Counted from the first letter of the stretch, positions 37,888 to 47,493 are shown. The stretch: 64,000 nt of DNA from Acinetobacter lwoffii (GCF_015602705.1 NZ_CP059081.1:1745702-1809701); one strand, 5' to 3'. Program-made: numbers and translations. Notes: generated from the letters alone by a model not told the origin.

Positions 37888-38667
37888 TTAAAGTATTTTC
37901 TCATTCATATAACGCCAGTAGCGCTTTGGCACATATTGAATATGCAATTTCATGTTCTTGCGCGCCTGAATATTCACACTGTTAAAATAGTCTTTCCAGA
38001 GCTGATCATATAGCAGCTCTTGATCATCCAGTTCAATACTGAATGATTGACTATGACCAATCCGGATTTGTGGATCGATTATTTCAGCGTTCATCTCGAC
38101 CTGATGCATCTGCCTTAAATCATAATAAATACCGTAATTACGCTGCTCGTCATAAATCAGCCAGCTTTGATCCTGATAACGCTCCTGAAAATGTCGGGAA
38201 ATAATCGGCAAGACATTAAAATCCGGTCTGACCAGACTCAGAAACAAACCATCTTTGGCTTTTTTAAAGCGTACAAAAGCCTCCATACGATGCTTTTCCC
38301 GCCCCACTTGCTTGGCCCATTGCGACATGCCGATCACCGCAGTATGACCATAATCTTTATCGACTGGACGCTGGTTTTGAAAGACATAGACTGCAAAATC
38401 AAAAAGAGTCTGGAACGCTGCTTCCTGCTCTGACAAAAACGTATAGTAAAAAGCACGCAAACTGCTGGAAGATACTTTCTGCTTTAATCCCTGCCACACC
38501 CGCTGCCCATGCTGATCATTAGAGGCCACATGGATAAATTCATCAAATAAACCTGTTTGTGCTTGAGGATTGGCCGTCACTATCACGTTAAATTCTTTAA
38601 ACTCGAAAGCACGAAATACACAACTGAGCAGACCAGTCATGCTGCCATCAAAACAGTAACTTGCCAC
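37888..38667 (-). CDS. TIGR03915/DUF4130-family partner of radical SAM protein
   Basis: A 259-residue protein that pairs with the radical SAM gene immediately upstream. Its start, M-A-S-Y-C-F-D-G-S-M-T-G-L-L-S-C-V-F, and the central R-x-E-A-F-V-R-F with D-Y-G-H match the SAM-linked DNA modification/repair family I know as TIGR03915. The C-terminal K-Y-V-P-K-R-Y-W-type ending is here Q-Y-V-P-K-R-Y-W-R-Y-M. The start is GTG and overlaps the previous stop (TAGTG), so the two are strictly coupled. The substrate is not known; nucleic-acid repair is the family hypothesis. Confidence 0.85.
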   Translation of the reverse strand: MASYCFDGSMTGLLSCVFRAFEFKEFNVIVTANPQAQTGLFDEFIHVASNDQHGQRVWQGLKQKVSSSSLRAFYYTFLSEQEAAFQTLFDFAVYVFQNQRPVDKDYGHTAVIGMSQWAKQVGREKHRMEAFVRFKKAKDGLFLSLVRPDFNVLPIISRHFQERYQDQSWLIYDEQRNYGIYYDLRQMHQVEMNAEIIDPQIRIGHSQSFSIELDDQELLYDQLWKDYFNSVNIQARKNMKLHIQYVPKRYWRYMNEKIL

Positions 38668-39926
38668 TAGAAACCCAATCCTAATTGAGGTGAAAGTTGC
38701 TGCTGATATTTGGATTGTCCTGACATCAAAATTTGCTGGCGAATCTGATGGGACTGCTGATCTTTCTTAAATTTCGGTGTATCTGCACAGCAGATAAAAT
38801 GCTGCGCCCGGTTATAAGCCACGCCCATGCGTTTTAGCTGGTCAATATGAATCTGTCCAAAACGGCGGGCCTGTACAATTTTCTGGGCAGAACGTACACC
38901 TATACCGGGTACCCGTAGAATCATTTTATAGTCGGCACGGTTAATATCGACTGGAAAGGCTTCAGGATGACGCAAGGCCCAACTGAGTTTGGGATCAATA
39001 TCCAGCTCCAGATTCGGATGCTGCTCATCGACAATTTCATCAGCAGCAAAGCCATAAAAACGCATCAACCAGTCAGATTGATACAGACGATTTTCTCTTA
39101 ATAATGGCGGTGCTGAACCGATGGCGGGTAAGGCTTTATCTTCAGGATTAATCGGGATATAACCAGAGAAATACACCCTTTTCAGCTTGAATTCCTTGTA
39201 ATGCCGATCAGCCATCAAAATAATATCCTGATCGGTTTCACTATGCGCGCCCACCACCATCTGTGTGGTTTGTCCGGCAGGTACAAACTTGGGGACTGAC
39301 TTGATCAGCTTGCGTTCATCTTTGAGCTGGATCAACCGGTCGCGTACAATGCCCAAGTCTTTTTGTACTTCGGCATGGGTTTTCTCAGGCGCAAATTTTT
39401 GCAGTCCCGCTTCCGTCGGCATTTCAAGATTAATACTCATACGGTCGACATACAGTCCGGCTTCGGTAATGATCTCCTGTGATGCACCCGGAATGGTTTT
39501 CAGATGAATATAACCATTAAAGTTTTCTTCGAGTCTTAATTTTTTGACGACCTGCAGCATCCGTTCCATGGTGTGATCGGCCGATTTAAAAATCCCCGAA
39601 CTGAGAAACAGACCCTCAATATAATTACGCCGATAAAAATTCATGGTCAAATCCACGACTTCCTGCACGGTAAATGCTGCACGCTGGACGTCATTGGAAC
39701 GGCGCGAAACACAATAGGAACAGTCAAAAATACAGACATTAGAGAACAGAATTTTCAGCAAGGAAACACAGCGGCCATCTTCGGTATAACTATGACAGAT
39801 GCCATTCCCGGTATTGCCCACACCCTTGTCTTTATTTTTACGGTTGCTACCACTAGATGAACAAGACACATCATACTTGGCAGCATCGGCTAAAATTTGC
39901 AGTTTTTCACGGATACGATCAGACAT
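38667..39926 (-). CDS. putative DNA modification/repair radical SAM protein
   Basis: A 419-residue radical SAM enzyme of the TIGR03916 type. The cluster motif C-I-F-D-C-S-Y-C (C-x3-C-x2-C) lies near residue 66. The core TIM barrel follows, with S-S-G-I-F-K-S, L-K-T-I-P-G-A and S-I-N-L-E-M-P. The C-terminus carries a helix-hairpin-helix (V-P-G-I-G-V-R-S-A-Q-K-I-V), a non-specific DNA-binding module. A conserved C-H-S-Y-T-E-D-G-R-C segment precedes the cluster. It forms a two-gene unit with the TIGR03915 gene. Family members are proposed to act on damaged or modified DNA; no activity is established that I know of. Confidence 0.9.
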   Translation of the reverse strand: MSDRIREKLQILADAAKYDVSCSSSGSNRKNKDKGVGNTGNGICHSYTEDGRCVSLLKILFSNVCIFDCSYCVSRRSNDVQRAAFTVQEVVDLTMNFYRRNYIEGLFLSSGIFKSADHTMERMLQVVKKLRLEENFNGYIHLKTIPGASQEIITEAGLYVDRMSINLEMPTEAGLQKFAPEKTHAEVQKDLGIVRDRLIQLKDERKLIKSVPKFVPAGQTTQMVVGAHSETDQDIILMADRHYKEFKLKRVYFSGYIPINPEDKALPAIGSAPPLLRENRLYQSDWLMRFYGFAADEIVDEQHPNLELDIDPKLSWALRHPEAFPVDINRADYKMILRVPGIGVRSAQKIVQARRFGQIHIDQLKRMGVAYNRAQHFICCADTPKFKKDQQSHQIRQQILMSGQSKYQQQLSPQLGLGF

Positions 39927-40133
39927 GAGCTCAGAGAATATGTGACCAAAAAGCTATTATAAAGTGTTCAATTCTAGGCTAATAAAAGTTCTATCTTCTT
40001 GGCGACGTAGCGTGTCGCAAGAAATGTAAATAACACGTAACCCATGCTGCAGTATTTCAAAATAAAATAACCAATATGATTTGCTTAATTTTGTGCTCAA
40101 AGGCAAAGTAAAAGCATAACAAGGAGCAAATCT

Positions 40134-41177
40134 ATGTCTTTATTAGAAAATCTCGGAATTAAACATCCTATTTTCTTGGCACCGATGGCAGGTGTCTCTA
40201 CGCCCGAGCTTGCTGCCGAAGTGTCCAATCAGGGCGGCTTGGGTTCACTGGGTCTGGGGGCCAGCAGTATTGATGCAGCTCGGCAACAGATTTTAAAGAC
40301 TCAAGAACTGACAGATTGCCCTTTTCAGGTTAATTTTTTCTGTCATGACACTGTTCCTGTAGATGAAGCTGTAGCGCAGGCATGGATCGCCCAGTTTAAA
40401 GATAAATTTGCCGAATATGGCGCTCAGGCACCGGATCATTTGGAGTGTATTTATCCGAGTTTTAAAGATAATGACGACTTCCTGAATCTGGTATTGGAAA
40501 CCAAACCACGGGCTGTCAGCTTTCATTTTGGGATTCCACATCCGCATCAGATTCAAGCCCTCAAACAGGCCGGGATTCTGACCATGGTATCTGCAACTAA
40601 TTATGCCGAAGCCAAAGCCATTGAAGCAGCCGGAATTGATATCATTATTGCGCAAGGTATTGAGGCCGGCGGACACCGGGGAATTTTCTCAACCAAATTT
40701 GATGCCTCAGTTAAAACCTCCAATCTGGTCAAGCTAATCAAACAGCATTCTTCCTTGCCGATTGTAGCGGCAGGCGGGATTATGACGGGTGAGCAAGCGC
40801 GTCAAATGATGGATTTCGGTGCAGATGCCGTGCAACTTGGGACTGCATTTGTGCAGTGTAAATCTTCTAATGCCAATGATGCCTATCGTAAAGCCTTATT
40901 TTCCAAGCCACTCACTCAGGTGAGTGCCAGTATTTCCGGTCGTCCTGCACGCGGCATCATTAACCACTGGCATATTGAAGTGGATACACCCGATCGGCTG
41001 GATGTTCCGGCTTATCCATATACTTATGATCTGGCCAAGCAATTACATGCTGCTGCTGCCAAACATGGGGATCAAGGTTATGGTGCATTCTGGGCAGGTT
41101 CGAACGTGGCACAGATTCGTGAAATGGAAGCTTCCGATCTGATTAACCAGCTCGTACTGGAAATGAAGCATCTTTAA
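40134..41177 (+). CDS. nitronate monooxygenase
   Basis: This is an FMN-dependent TIM-barrel oxygenase (2-nitropropane dioxygenase family), 347 residues, likely detoxifying alkyl nitronates such as propionate-3-nitronate. It begins L-G-I-K-H-P-I-F-L-A-P-M-A-G-V, typical of the family. The FMN phosphate loops A-G-G-I-M-T-G and D-A-V-Q-L-G-T-A-F are visible, as is G-I-E-A-G-G-H-R-G with the catalytic-type histidine (about residue 182). The gene is divergent from the radical SAM operon across about 200 bases and is followed by a bidirectional terminator. Confidence 0.92.
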   Translation: MSLLENLGIKHPIFLAPMAGVSTPELAAEVSNQGGLGSLGLGASSIDAARQQILKTQELTDCPFQVNFFCHDTVPVDEAVAQAWIAQFKDKFAEYGAQAPDHLECIYPSFKDNDDFLNLVLETKPRAVSFHFGIPHPHQIQALKQAGILTMVSATNYAEAKAIEAAGIDIIIAQGIEAGGHRGIFSTKFDASVKTSNLVKLIKQHSSLPIVAAGGIMTGEQARQMMDFGADAVQLGTAFVQCKSSNANDAYRKALFSKPLTQVSASISGRPARGIINHWHIEVDTPDRLDVPAYPYTYDLAKQLHAAAAKHGDQGYGAFWAGSNVAQIREMEASDLINQLVLEMKHL

Positions 41178-41190
41178 TTATTGAATCATA

Positions 41191-41219
41191 AAAAAACCTC
41201 TCACATGGAGAGGTTTTTA
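41191..41219. terminator. bidirectional terminator
   Basis: The stem CCTCTC/GAGAGG (41197-41202 with 41208-41213), extended by A and T runs, lies between convergent genes. Confidence 0.88.
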
Positions 41220-41231
41220 ATTTATCTAGAA

Positions 41232-41909
41232 TTAGCGTGTGACACGATGCCAGGCATCTTTAACTGCAAATTTAGCTTCTTCCCAGTTGAGGCGGGACTC
41301 ACCTTTTAACTGTTCCCATTTGGTACGCAGTTCAGGTTCAGCACGATCAAAATCCGTATCATGCTCATACATTGGACGGTTTTCATAACCGACTCGATAA
41401 GCACCGCGATAATCACGATCATAATCTAGATCGCCATATGTGCTACGCGTTTCATTGAAATACGGGCGATTATGATACTCATCTCTCCAGTAATTATCTT
41501 CTGCACTCAAATGATCTGGATGTCGATAATTATTTGCCTCAGGCAAGTTCTCTGGATGCTGGTAATTATCTGTCTGCTTCCCATGATCAGACGTTGCAAT
41601 GTCATTACCTGCAATACCGCCAACCACTCCACCGATAATACCACCCACCACTGCACCTGGAGGGCCACCCACCAGACCTGCAACTGCGCCTACAGCCGCT
41701 CCGCCCAAAGTACCGGCACTGGTCGCAGCCAGATTATCTTCCCCTTCATTCATGTCTGGAACACGAGGATTATCTTTCACGGGTGTATTCAAATCTGGAC
41801 GCGCATTGGTATCAGTCGGATTGATATTCAGGCCTTCACTGCGTTCTTGTGACAATTCCGTTGACGTTTTATGGCTAAACTCTGTGACTGGACGATTGGT
41901 ATTTGTCAT
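41232..41909 (-). CDS. glycine-zipper hydrophilic stress protein
   Basis: A 225-residue protein with three parts. The first is a disordered hydrophilic N-terminus (about 1-60). The second is a glycine zipper (A-G-T-L-G-G-A-A-V-G-A-V-A-G-L-V-G-G-P-P and onward, about 65-102), which would insert in or associate with membranes. The third is a Tyr/Asp/Arg-rich region ending in a CsbD-like helix (E-L-R-T-K-W-E-Q-L-K-G-E-S-R-L-N). No signal peptide is seen. Similar hydrophilin-type proteins in Acinetobacter are linked with desiccation tolerance, which I infer only from composition. It is a lone gene. The 249-base gap before dusB is featureless apart from AT-rich promoter-like sequence. Confidence 0.8.
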   Translation of the reverse strand: MTNTNRPVTEFSHKTSTELSQERSEGLNINPTDTNARPDLNTPVKDNPRVPDMNEGEDNLAATSAGTLGGAAVGAVAGLVGGPPGAVVGGIIGGVVGGIAGNDIATSDHGKQTDNYQHPENLPEANNYRHPDHLSAEDNYWRDEYHNRPYFNETRSTYGDLDYDRDYRGAYRVGYENRPMYEHDTDFDRAEPELRTKWEQLKGESRLNWEEAKFAVKDAWHRVTR

Positions 41910-42158
41910 TACAGATCTCCCTCAATGATGACGATAAACAAGATGGATCACATCTGGTTTATATCTGGATAGGTTCATCATAGAGGAAGCTTGAGTAAGC
42001 AATGTCCAAGTCCTGTCCAGTTTAAGTGAACAAACTGTGCTGCTATGTATTAGACAGGCTGAAGTGTAAACAGAATGCAAAAATCCGCCTGCTCAAGATA
42101 AAAAAGGTAGGGATTTCATGCAAAAAATATTACATGATTCGCTGAATTTTGCCCGTCA

Positions 42159-43184
42159 TTACTTGGTTTCCAGTAAATTCACCTGCTCGACCTGTACATC
42201 ATTCATGGTTAAACCATGTTCTAGCAGTGCATTAAAATAATCTTCTACCACACGATACTGGTCAGCGGTATTTTCTACCTGATACATGCTTTGACGAAAC
42301 TCGTTACTGGAACGCAGTCCTTTGGTGTACCAGGCAATATGTTTACGGGAAATCCGGCAACCGGAATACTCGCCATAGAACTCGTATAATTCTGTCAAAT
42401 GTCCCAATAGAACATCTTTAACTTCCGCAATACTCGGGGCATCCAAGTGTTGACCGGTTTTTAAATAATGGGCAATTTCACGAAAAATCCAGGGCCGACC
42501 TTGGGCTGCACGACCAATCATAATTGCGTCTGCACCGGTATAATCCAGCACATATTTGGCTTTTTCCGGACTGTCGATATCACCGTTGGCTATCACAGGA
42601 ATATTCAACATTTCCTTTACGTCTTTGATTAAAGAATAACGCGCGGTATTCAGGTACATGTCTTCACGGGTACGGCCATGTAAAGCCAGTGCCGCAATCC
42701 CGGCTTGTTCAGCACGTTTGGCGACCCGCATAATATTTTCCTGACCATTCAAATAACCAAGACGGGTTTTTAAGGTCACTGGCACATCAACTGCAGCCAC
42801 GACTGCATCCAGAATGCGTGCAACTAGATCTTCATCCTGCAATAAAGCAGAACCGGCAAGTCGGTTACAGACCTTTTTGGCTGGGCAGCCCATATTAATA
42901 TCAACAATTTGCGCACCATTGGCCACCTGATAACGTGCCGCTTCAGCCAGATCATGGGGATCTGAACCAGCAATCTGCGCTGAAATCGGTGCCAGCTCTC
43001 CATCAAAATTGGCACGATATAAGCTCTTTTTACTCATGCGCAAAGTTTTGTCAGATGTCATCATTTCACTGACCGCATGGCCTGCACCAAAGTATTTGCA
43101 CAAGGTTCTAAACGGACGATCGGTCACACCTGCCATGGGAGCGACAATCAAATTGTTTGACAGTTGATATGGACCAATATACAT
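42159..43184 (-). CDS. dusB: tRNA-dihydrouridine synthase DusB
   Basis: This is an FMN enzyme reducing specific uridines to dihydrouridine in tRNA D-loops. The 341-residue TIM-barrel protein starts with V-A-P-M-A-G-V-T-D-R-P-F-R. It carries the catalytic cysteine in N-M-G-C-P-A-K-K-V (about residue 102), K-T-R-L-G for flavin contacts, and A-L-H-G-R-T-R-E-D-M. H-A-V-S-E-M and the C-terminal helical tRNA-binding domain with R-K-H-I-A-W-Y favour DusB over DusA or DusC. Fis does not follow as it does in enterics. Its start region is close to the divergent DUF1615 gene. Confidence 0.95.
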   Translation of the reverse strand: MYIGPYQLSNNLIVAPMAGVTDRPFRTLCKYFGAGHAVSEMMTSDKTLRMSKKSLYRANFDGELAPISAQIAGSDPHDLAEAARYQVANGAQIVDINMGCPAKKVCNRLAGSALLQDEDLVARILDAVVAAVDVPVTLKTRLGYLNGQENIMRVAKRAEQAGIAALALHGRTREDMYLNTARYSLIKDVKEMLNIPVIANGDIDSPEKAKYVLDYTGADAIMIGRAAQGRPWIFREIAHYLKTGQHLDAPSIAEVKDVLLGHLTELYEFYGEYSGCRISRKHIAWYTKGLRSSNEFRQSMYQVENTADQYRVVEDYFNALLEHGLTMNDVQVEQVNLLETK

Positions 43185-43264
43185 ATAAATTCATCACTTT
43201 TTTGATGGGCATAGTATACTGCATCTGCCTTATTCGCTCATCTTTTCAATTAATTTACGACACC

Positions 43265-44473
43265 ATGAATAAAACTTTCGCTTCTTGTTTTTCTTTTAAG
43301 TCATTGTCTGTACTTGCACTTTCTCTGGGTCTTGCCGGCTGTGGCAATGGTTCATGGTGGTCAAAAGATGATGAACCGACACTTGAAGTTGAACATATTC
43401 GCAAAGCTATTCCAAACCGTGTCAACCAACGTGAGTCTTGGGCACAAGATATTTACGACATTACTGAACAGCTTGGCATTCCTCAAACCAAGGAAAATGT
43501 TTGTACGATTGTGGCAGTGGTTGATCAGGAATCTAACTTTGTTGCAGATCCTACTGTTCCGGGTTTGGGTGAAAAGGCGGTTAAGGAAGTCCAAGGCCGT
43601 CTCGACGAAAAATTCAAAGATAAACTCGGTCAAGCAATTGGTGGCACAGTTGCAGGATATTTCCAGGAAGTTCTCAAGAACCATCCAAGTCCTGAAGACA
43701 ACTACTTGAGCCAGATGCGCCGGGTTAAAACGGAACGTGAACTCGACGAATTATATCGTGAAATATTTGACTATATGTCGAAACACTATCATGTTAGCGC
43801 CCTGACTGGTGCTGCCAAACTAGTCGGCCAGAATATTGGCGAGAAAATGAATCCAATTACCACCTTGGGCTCAATGCAAGTGCATATCAGCTATGCGAAA
43901 GAACATAAACGCCAAGGCGGCAATATCGCAGAGTTACGTACTGATCTCTACAGTCAATATGGCGGTCTGTATTATGGGATTCATCGCCTGATGATGTATC
44001 CGGCAGATTATGACAAGCCGATTTACCGTTTTGCGGACTATAATTCCGGTATGTATTCCAGTCGAAATGCTGCTTTCCAGAGCATGTTGAATGATTTAAC
44101 TGAAGCCGAACTCGATCTGGATGGCGATTTATTACTCTACACCAAAGATGGCGCGATCCGTTCGCAGAAGAGTCAATCTGAGCGTGAGTTAATCAGTGTT
44201 TTTGCCAAAAATAATTTTATTATTACTGAACGTCAAATCCGAGCTGATTTAAAGAAAGAAAAAGACAAAGACTTTGAAGATACGATGACTTATCGTGGTG
44301 TCAGCAAGCTCTATCAGGAAAAAACCGGTAAAGACCCTATTTATGCGATCATGCCTGAAGTGGTTATTTCCGGACCAAAATTAAGTCGTGATTATAATAC
44401 TAACTGGTTTGCTACCCGCGTCGATGGTCGATATCAAACATGCATGCGCAAAATCAAAAATCTAAAACTCTAG
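43265..44473 (+). CDS. DUF1615-family lipoprotein
   Basis: A 402-residue lipoprotein of the DUF1615 family, function unknown. The signal peptide L-S-V-L-A-L-S-L-G-L-A-G-C ends in a lipobox. The chosen ATG at 43265 gives a normal lipoprotein; the frame is open to 43157. In the mature region, D-Q-E-S-N-F and A-D-Y-N-S-G-M-Y-S-S-R-N-A resemble lysozyme/transglycosylase-like active-site neighbourhoods, so a muramidase-type activity is conceivable but not shown. The 3' end overlaps the HAD phosphatase start by 34 bases, suggesting coupling. Confidence 0.85.
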   Translation: MNKTFASCFSFKSLSVLALSLGLAGCGNGSWWSKDDEPTLEVEHIRKAIPNRVNQRESWAQDIYDITEQLGIPQTKENVCTIVAVVDQESNFVADPTVPGLGEKAVKEVQGRLDEKFKDKLGQAIGGTVAGYFQEVLKNHPSPEDNYLSQMRRVKTERELDELYREIFDYMSKHYHVSALTGAAKLVGQNIGEKMNPITTLGSMQVHISYAKEHKRQGGNIAELRTDLYSQYGGLYYGIHRLMMYPADYDKPIYRFADYNSGMYSSRNAAFQSMLNDLTEAELDLDGDLLLYTKDGAIRSQKSQSERELISVFAKNNFIITERQIRADLKKEKDKDFEDTMTYRGVSKLYQEKTGKDPIYAIMPEVVISGPKLSRDYNTNWFATRVDGRYQTCMRKIKNLKL

Positions 44474-45093
44474 CCTTATTTGATTTTGATGGAACCCTGT
44501 ATCTACATGATAGCTTTACCGGGTTCATTTTCCATGCCTTAAGAAAACGGCATATTGTGAAACGCGGCATGCAAATTTTGCCATGGATACAGGCCTATTA
44601 TTTAAATTTCTATCCGGCACACCGCATGCGACCCAAATTGTATGCCAGCATGTTTAAAAACAGTGATGCAGAGGAAATTCTGCAATTAGCTCAGGATTAT
44701 GCACAACAACTAATATTCAAGTTGAATCCGAAATTATTAGAACAACTTAAACAGCATCAACAATTAGGACATGAAGTCGTGCTGGTATCAGCCTCATTGG
44801 ATTTGTATCTTAAACCGGTGTGCAGTTATTTAAATATCGATTTAATCTGTAGCGAAGTTGAAATCAAAGCTGGGAAAATGACAGGGTTTTATCAAACTCC
44901 TGACTGTAGTAATCAGCAAAAGAAATCCAGAATTTTAGAAAAATATAAACTGCAAGATTATGCGGAAATTTATGCTTATGGGAATAGTGAGGAGGATGAA
45001 GAAATGTTGAGTCTAGCGCATCAACGTTATCTCGAAGGGCATGATAAACAGCTTCCAAAAATTAATATTTCAGCTCATTCGATGCCATATTAG
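44440..45093 (+). CDS. HAD-IB family phosphatase
   Basis: A SerB-like HAD phosphatase of 217 residues. Motif I is A-L-F-D-F-D-G-T-L-Y (nucleophile Asp near residue 15), motif II is V-S-A-S-L-D, and motif III/IV is Y-A-Y-G-N-S-E-E-D-E-E-M-L. The helical cap inserted between motifs I and II is of the IB type seen in phosphoserine and lysophosphatidate phosphatases. The start ATG at 44440 lies within the end of the DUF1615 gene. The substrate is not predictable. Confidence 0.88.
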   Translation: MHAQNQKSKTLALFDFDGTLYLHDSFTGFIFHALRKRHIVKRGMQILPWIQAYYLNFYPAHRMRPKLYASMFKNSDAEEILQLAQDYAQQLIFKLNPKLLEQLKQHQQLGHEVVLVSASLDLYLKPVCSYLNIDLICSEVEIKAGKMTGFYQTPDCSNQQKKSRILEKYKLQDYAEIYAYGNSEEDEEMLSLAHQRYLEGHDKQLPKINISAHSMPY

Positions 45094-45241
45094 TCCTTTC
45101 CATTCTATAGGGTTAACCAACTAAACGCCTTTAAACAACGCTATAAATGACAGATTAATTTTTTTACTTTATGCCTTGAAATCATCTTAAATAGCTTCGC
45201 AATCAGGGCTTTTACTTTCTGTAAGTATTAGCCTCCTAAAT

Positions 45242-45273
45242 AAAAAAAACCACTTCATTTGAAGTGGTTTTTT
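45242..45273 (-). terminator. terminator of the desaturase operon
   Basis: The perfect stem ACCACTTCA/TGAAGTGGT plus A/T runs (45244-45257 with 45260-45273) has a 2-base centre. It lies just beyond the desaturase stop on the minus strand. Confidence 0.92.
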
Positions 45274-45287
45274 AGCTTTAAGAAAAA

Positions 45288-46382
45288 TTACTTCTTAAAT
45301 GGAAATGCATATTTCACAATACGTTTAATCACGCTACCGTACTGCTTAACTAGACTAGCATTGTTGTAGTTCAAACCATATTTTTCACAAACCGCCTGAA
45401 CTTTTGGCGCCATTTGACGATAGCGGCGTGCAGGTACATCAGGATACAGATGATGTTCAATCTGATGACTTAAATGACCCGTCAAGATATGAAATGCTTC
45501 AGAACCAGTCAGGTTGGATGAACCACGGATCTGACGCATATACCAGTGACCACGACTTTCATTTTGCAGCACCGATTTCGGGAATACTTCCACATCTTTG
45601 GTAAAGTGACCACAGAAAATAATACTAAAGGTCCAGATATTACGCAGACCATTGGCCACCATATTGCCAGTCAAAACCGGTAAAGCCGCAGGACCTGCGA
45701 TGAGTGGAAAGAATACATAATCTTTAAACAGCTGTTTACCGATTTTGCTCTGCATTGGACGCCATTCTTCTTTGGTCTGCTCTTTGCTTTTGCGACCTTT
45801 GAAGTATTTACCCAATTCAAGATTCTGAATCGCAACGCCCCACTGGAACAATAAACAGAATGGCACTGCATAAATCGGTTGCAATAAATAACCCGGTTTC
45901 CAGCGCTGTTCCGGGAACAAGCGTAATAGACCATAACCGATATCATCATCCATACCCTTAATATTGGTATAAGTATGATGCTTGAAGTTATGGGTTTGAC
46001 GCCAGTTGTCTGAAGTCCCTACGATATCCCATTCATAGGTCTGACCATTGAGTTTAGGATCATTCATCCAGTCATACTGACCATGCATGACATTATGACC
46101 CAGTTCCATATTTTCCATAATTTTGGCAAAGCCTAATAAGCCTGTACCCAATAACCATGCTGGCGGGAACCAGCCTGCAAACAATAAGGCGCGACCGGCA
46201 ATCGACGAATAACGAATAGTTGAATAGACACGGCGGATATATTTGGCGTCTTTCTCACCTAGATCATCTAACACTTCTTGCTTAATCGCATCAAGTTCAC
46301 GTGCAAGTTCATCAAGTTCAAACTGGGTTAATTCACGGTTTTTAGGATTTTTAAAATACTGTAATTTTACTGGCATATTCAT
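45288..46382 (-). CDS. membrane fatty acid desaturase (acyl-CoA desaturase-like)
   Basis: This is a di-iron membrane desaturase of 364 residues that likely introduces double bonds into acyl chains of phospholipids or acyl-CoA. The histidine boxes are H-N-V-M-H (about residue 95), H-N-F-K-H-H (about 131) and H-Q-I-E-H-H (about 311). Hydrophobic helices lie around residues 65-90 and 175-195. It is the second gene of a two-gene operon behind a ferredoxin-reductase-type electron donor (14-base gap), with a FabR/DesT-like regulator divergent upstream. That is the arrangement of Pseudomonas desCB-desT, a strong contextual argument for control of membrane unsaturation. Confidence 0.92.
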   Translation of the reverse strand: MNMPVKLQYFKNPKNRELTQFELDELARELDAIKQEVLDDLGEKDAKYIRRVYSTIRYSSIAGRALLFAGWFPPAWLLGTGLLGFAKIMENMELGHNVMHGQYDWMNDPKLNGQTYEWDIVGTSDNWRQTHNFKHHTYTNIKGMDDDIGYGLLRLFPEQRWKPGYLLQPIYAVPFCLLFQWGVAIQNLELGKYFKGRKSKEQTKEEWRPMQSKIGKQLFKDYVFFPLIAGPAALPVLTGNMVANGLRNIWTFSIIFCGHFTKDVEVFPKSVLQNESRGHWYMRQIRGSSNLTGSEAFHILTGHLSHQIEHHLYPDVPARRYRQMAPKVQAVCEKYGLNYNNASLVKQYGSVIKRIVKYAFPFKK

Positions 46383-46396
46383 AGGATAAAACTCGC

Positions 46397-47476
46397 TTAT
46401 AAGTCGATGACAAGGTCAGTCTGCGCTGAGTTAATACAAATTTTGAGCAGGTTGCCGGGTTCGGTATTTTGCGCACCATTGACCAAATTCTTGGTCGAAC
46501 CTTCTACTTTATTGCAGGCACATTTATTACAAATGCCCATACGGCAACCATGTGTCGGTTTAATATTTTGCTGTTCCAGGCTCACCAAAATGGACTGGCC
46601 TTTTGGAATGCTGACAATTTTTTTCGACTGGGTCAGGGTGACATTAATAAAGCCGGTATCCGATTGATCCGCCAAGCTCATGCTGAAGGCTTCACCTTTA
46701 AACTGTTTTGCCTGAGCAAAAAGCTGTTCTGCTTTGGATACAAAACCTGAAGGACCACAGCAATATACGATGCTATTTTCCAGATTTTGCAGATCGGTCA
46801 GATAGGTTTCATCCAGACGCGCAGCAGCTGGCTGTTCTTGAGTGGCATACACATGAAATGAGAAATTTGCATGTTTCTGAGCAAGTTCTTCAAACCGTGC
46901 TTTAAATGCGGCATCCTGATCTTTTTTAACCCAGTACCAGAGAGTAACCGGTGCAGATAGTTCACCTTTTTTGCTCAAGCTTTCCAGCATACTGAGCATT
47001 GGGGTAATACCACTCCCTGCTGCAAGCAAGATCAATGGACTCGTCTGCACAGGCAAGGTCATATCACCATAAGGCTGACCAAATTCGATCACATCACCTA
47101 CTTGTGCCTGTTCTGCCAACCAGGTACTGACTTTACCGGCATTGACTTTTTTCACGGTCAATAAAACATGTTGCGCATCTACACGGGTCAAACTATAGCT
47201 ACGTTCATAACGGATGCCGTTTACCACCACATAGACCGGATGATGCTGCCCTGCTTCACCAAACTTAAATAAGCGATTCACTTGAATTTTCAGACTCAGC
47301 ATATCCTGTGCTGCATTTTCTATATGCACGATCTTGCCTAATGGCTGATTCAACGACCATACAGGATTGAGTTTCTGAATCCAGAAATTAATTGCATGCT
47401 GATCAACTACACTATCAGACAGTGCATTCAATGGCATTTTAAGTTTTTGCAGTACATGCATCGTTTGTGACATCAC
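46397..47476 (-). CDS. ferredoxin-NAD(P)H reductase with 2Fe-2S domain, desaturase partner
   Basis: A 359-residue flavo-iron-sulfur reductase that would pass electrons from NAD(P)H to the desaturase. Domains run FAD-binding (R-S-Y-S-L-T-R near residue 110), NAD-binding (A-A-G-S-G-I-T-P-M-L near 152) and a C-terminal plant-type ferredoxin (C-R-M-G-I-C-N-K-C-A-C near 312, i.e. C-x4-C-x2-C, with a later Cys in L-K-I-C). This resembles DesC of Pseudomonas aeruginosa. It is transcribed first in the operon, from the divergent control region at 47477-47586. Confidence 0.92.
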   Translation of the reverse strand: MMSQTMHVLQKLKMPLNALSDSVVDQHAINFWIQKLNPVWSLNQPLGKIVHIENAAQDMLSLKIQVNRLFKFGEAGQHHPVYVVVNGIRYERSYSLTRVDAQHVLLTVKKVNAGKVSTWLAEQAQVGDVIEFGQPYGDMTLPVQTSPLILLAAGSGITPMLSMLESLSKKGELSAPVTLWYWVKKDQDAAFKARFEELAQKHANFSFHVYATQEQPAAARLDETYLTDLQNLENSIVYCCGPSGFVSKAEQLFAQAKQFKGEAFSMSLADQSDTGFINVTLTQSKKIVSIPKGQSILVSLEQQNIKPTHGCRMGICNKCACNKVEGSTKNLVNGAQNTEPGNLLKICINSAQTDLVIDL

Positions 47477-47493
47477 CTTGGGTTTTTAATTAT

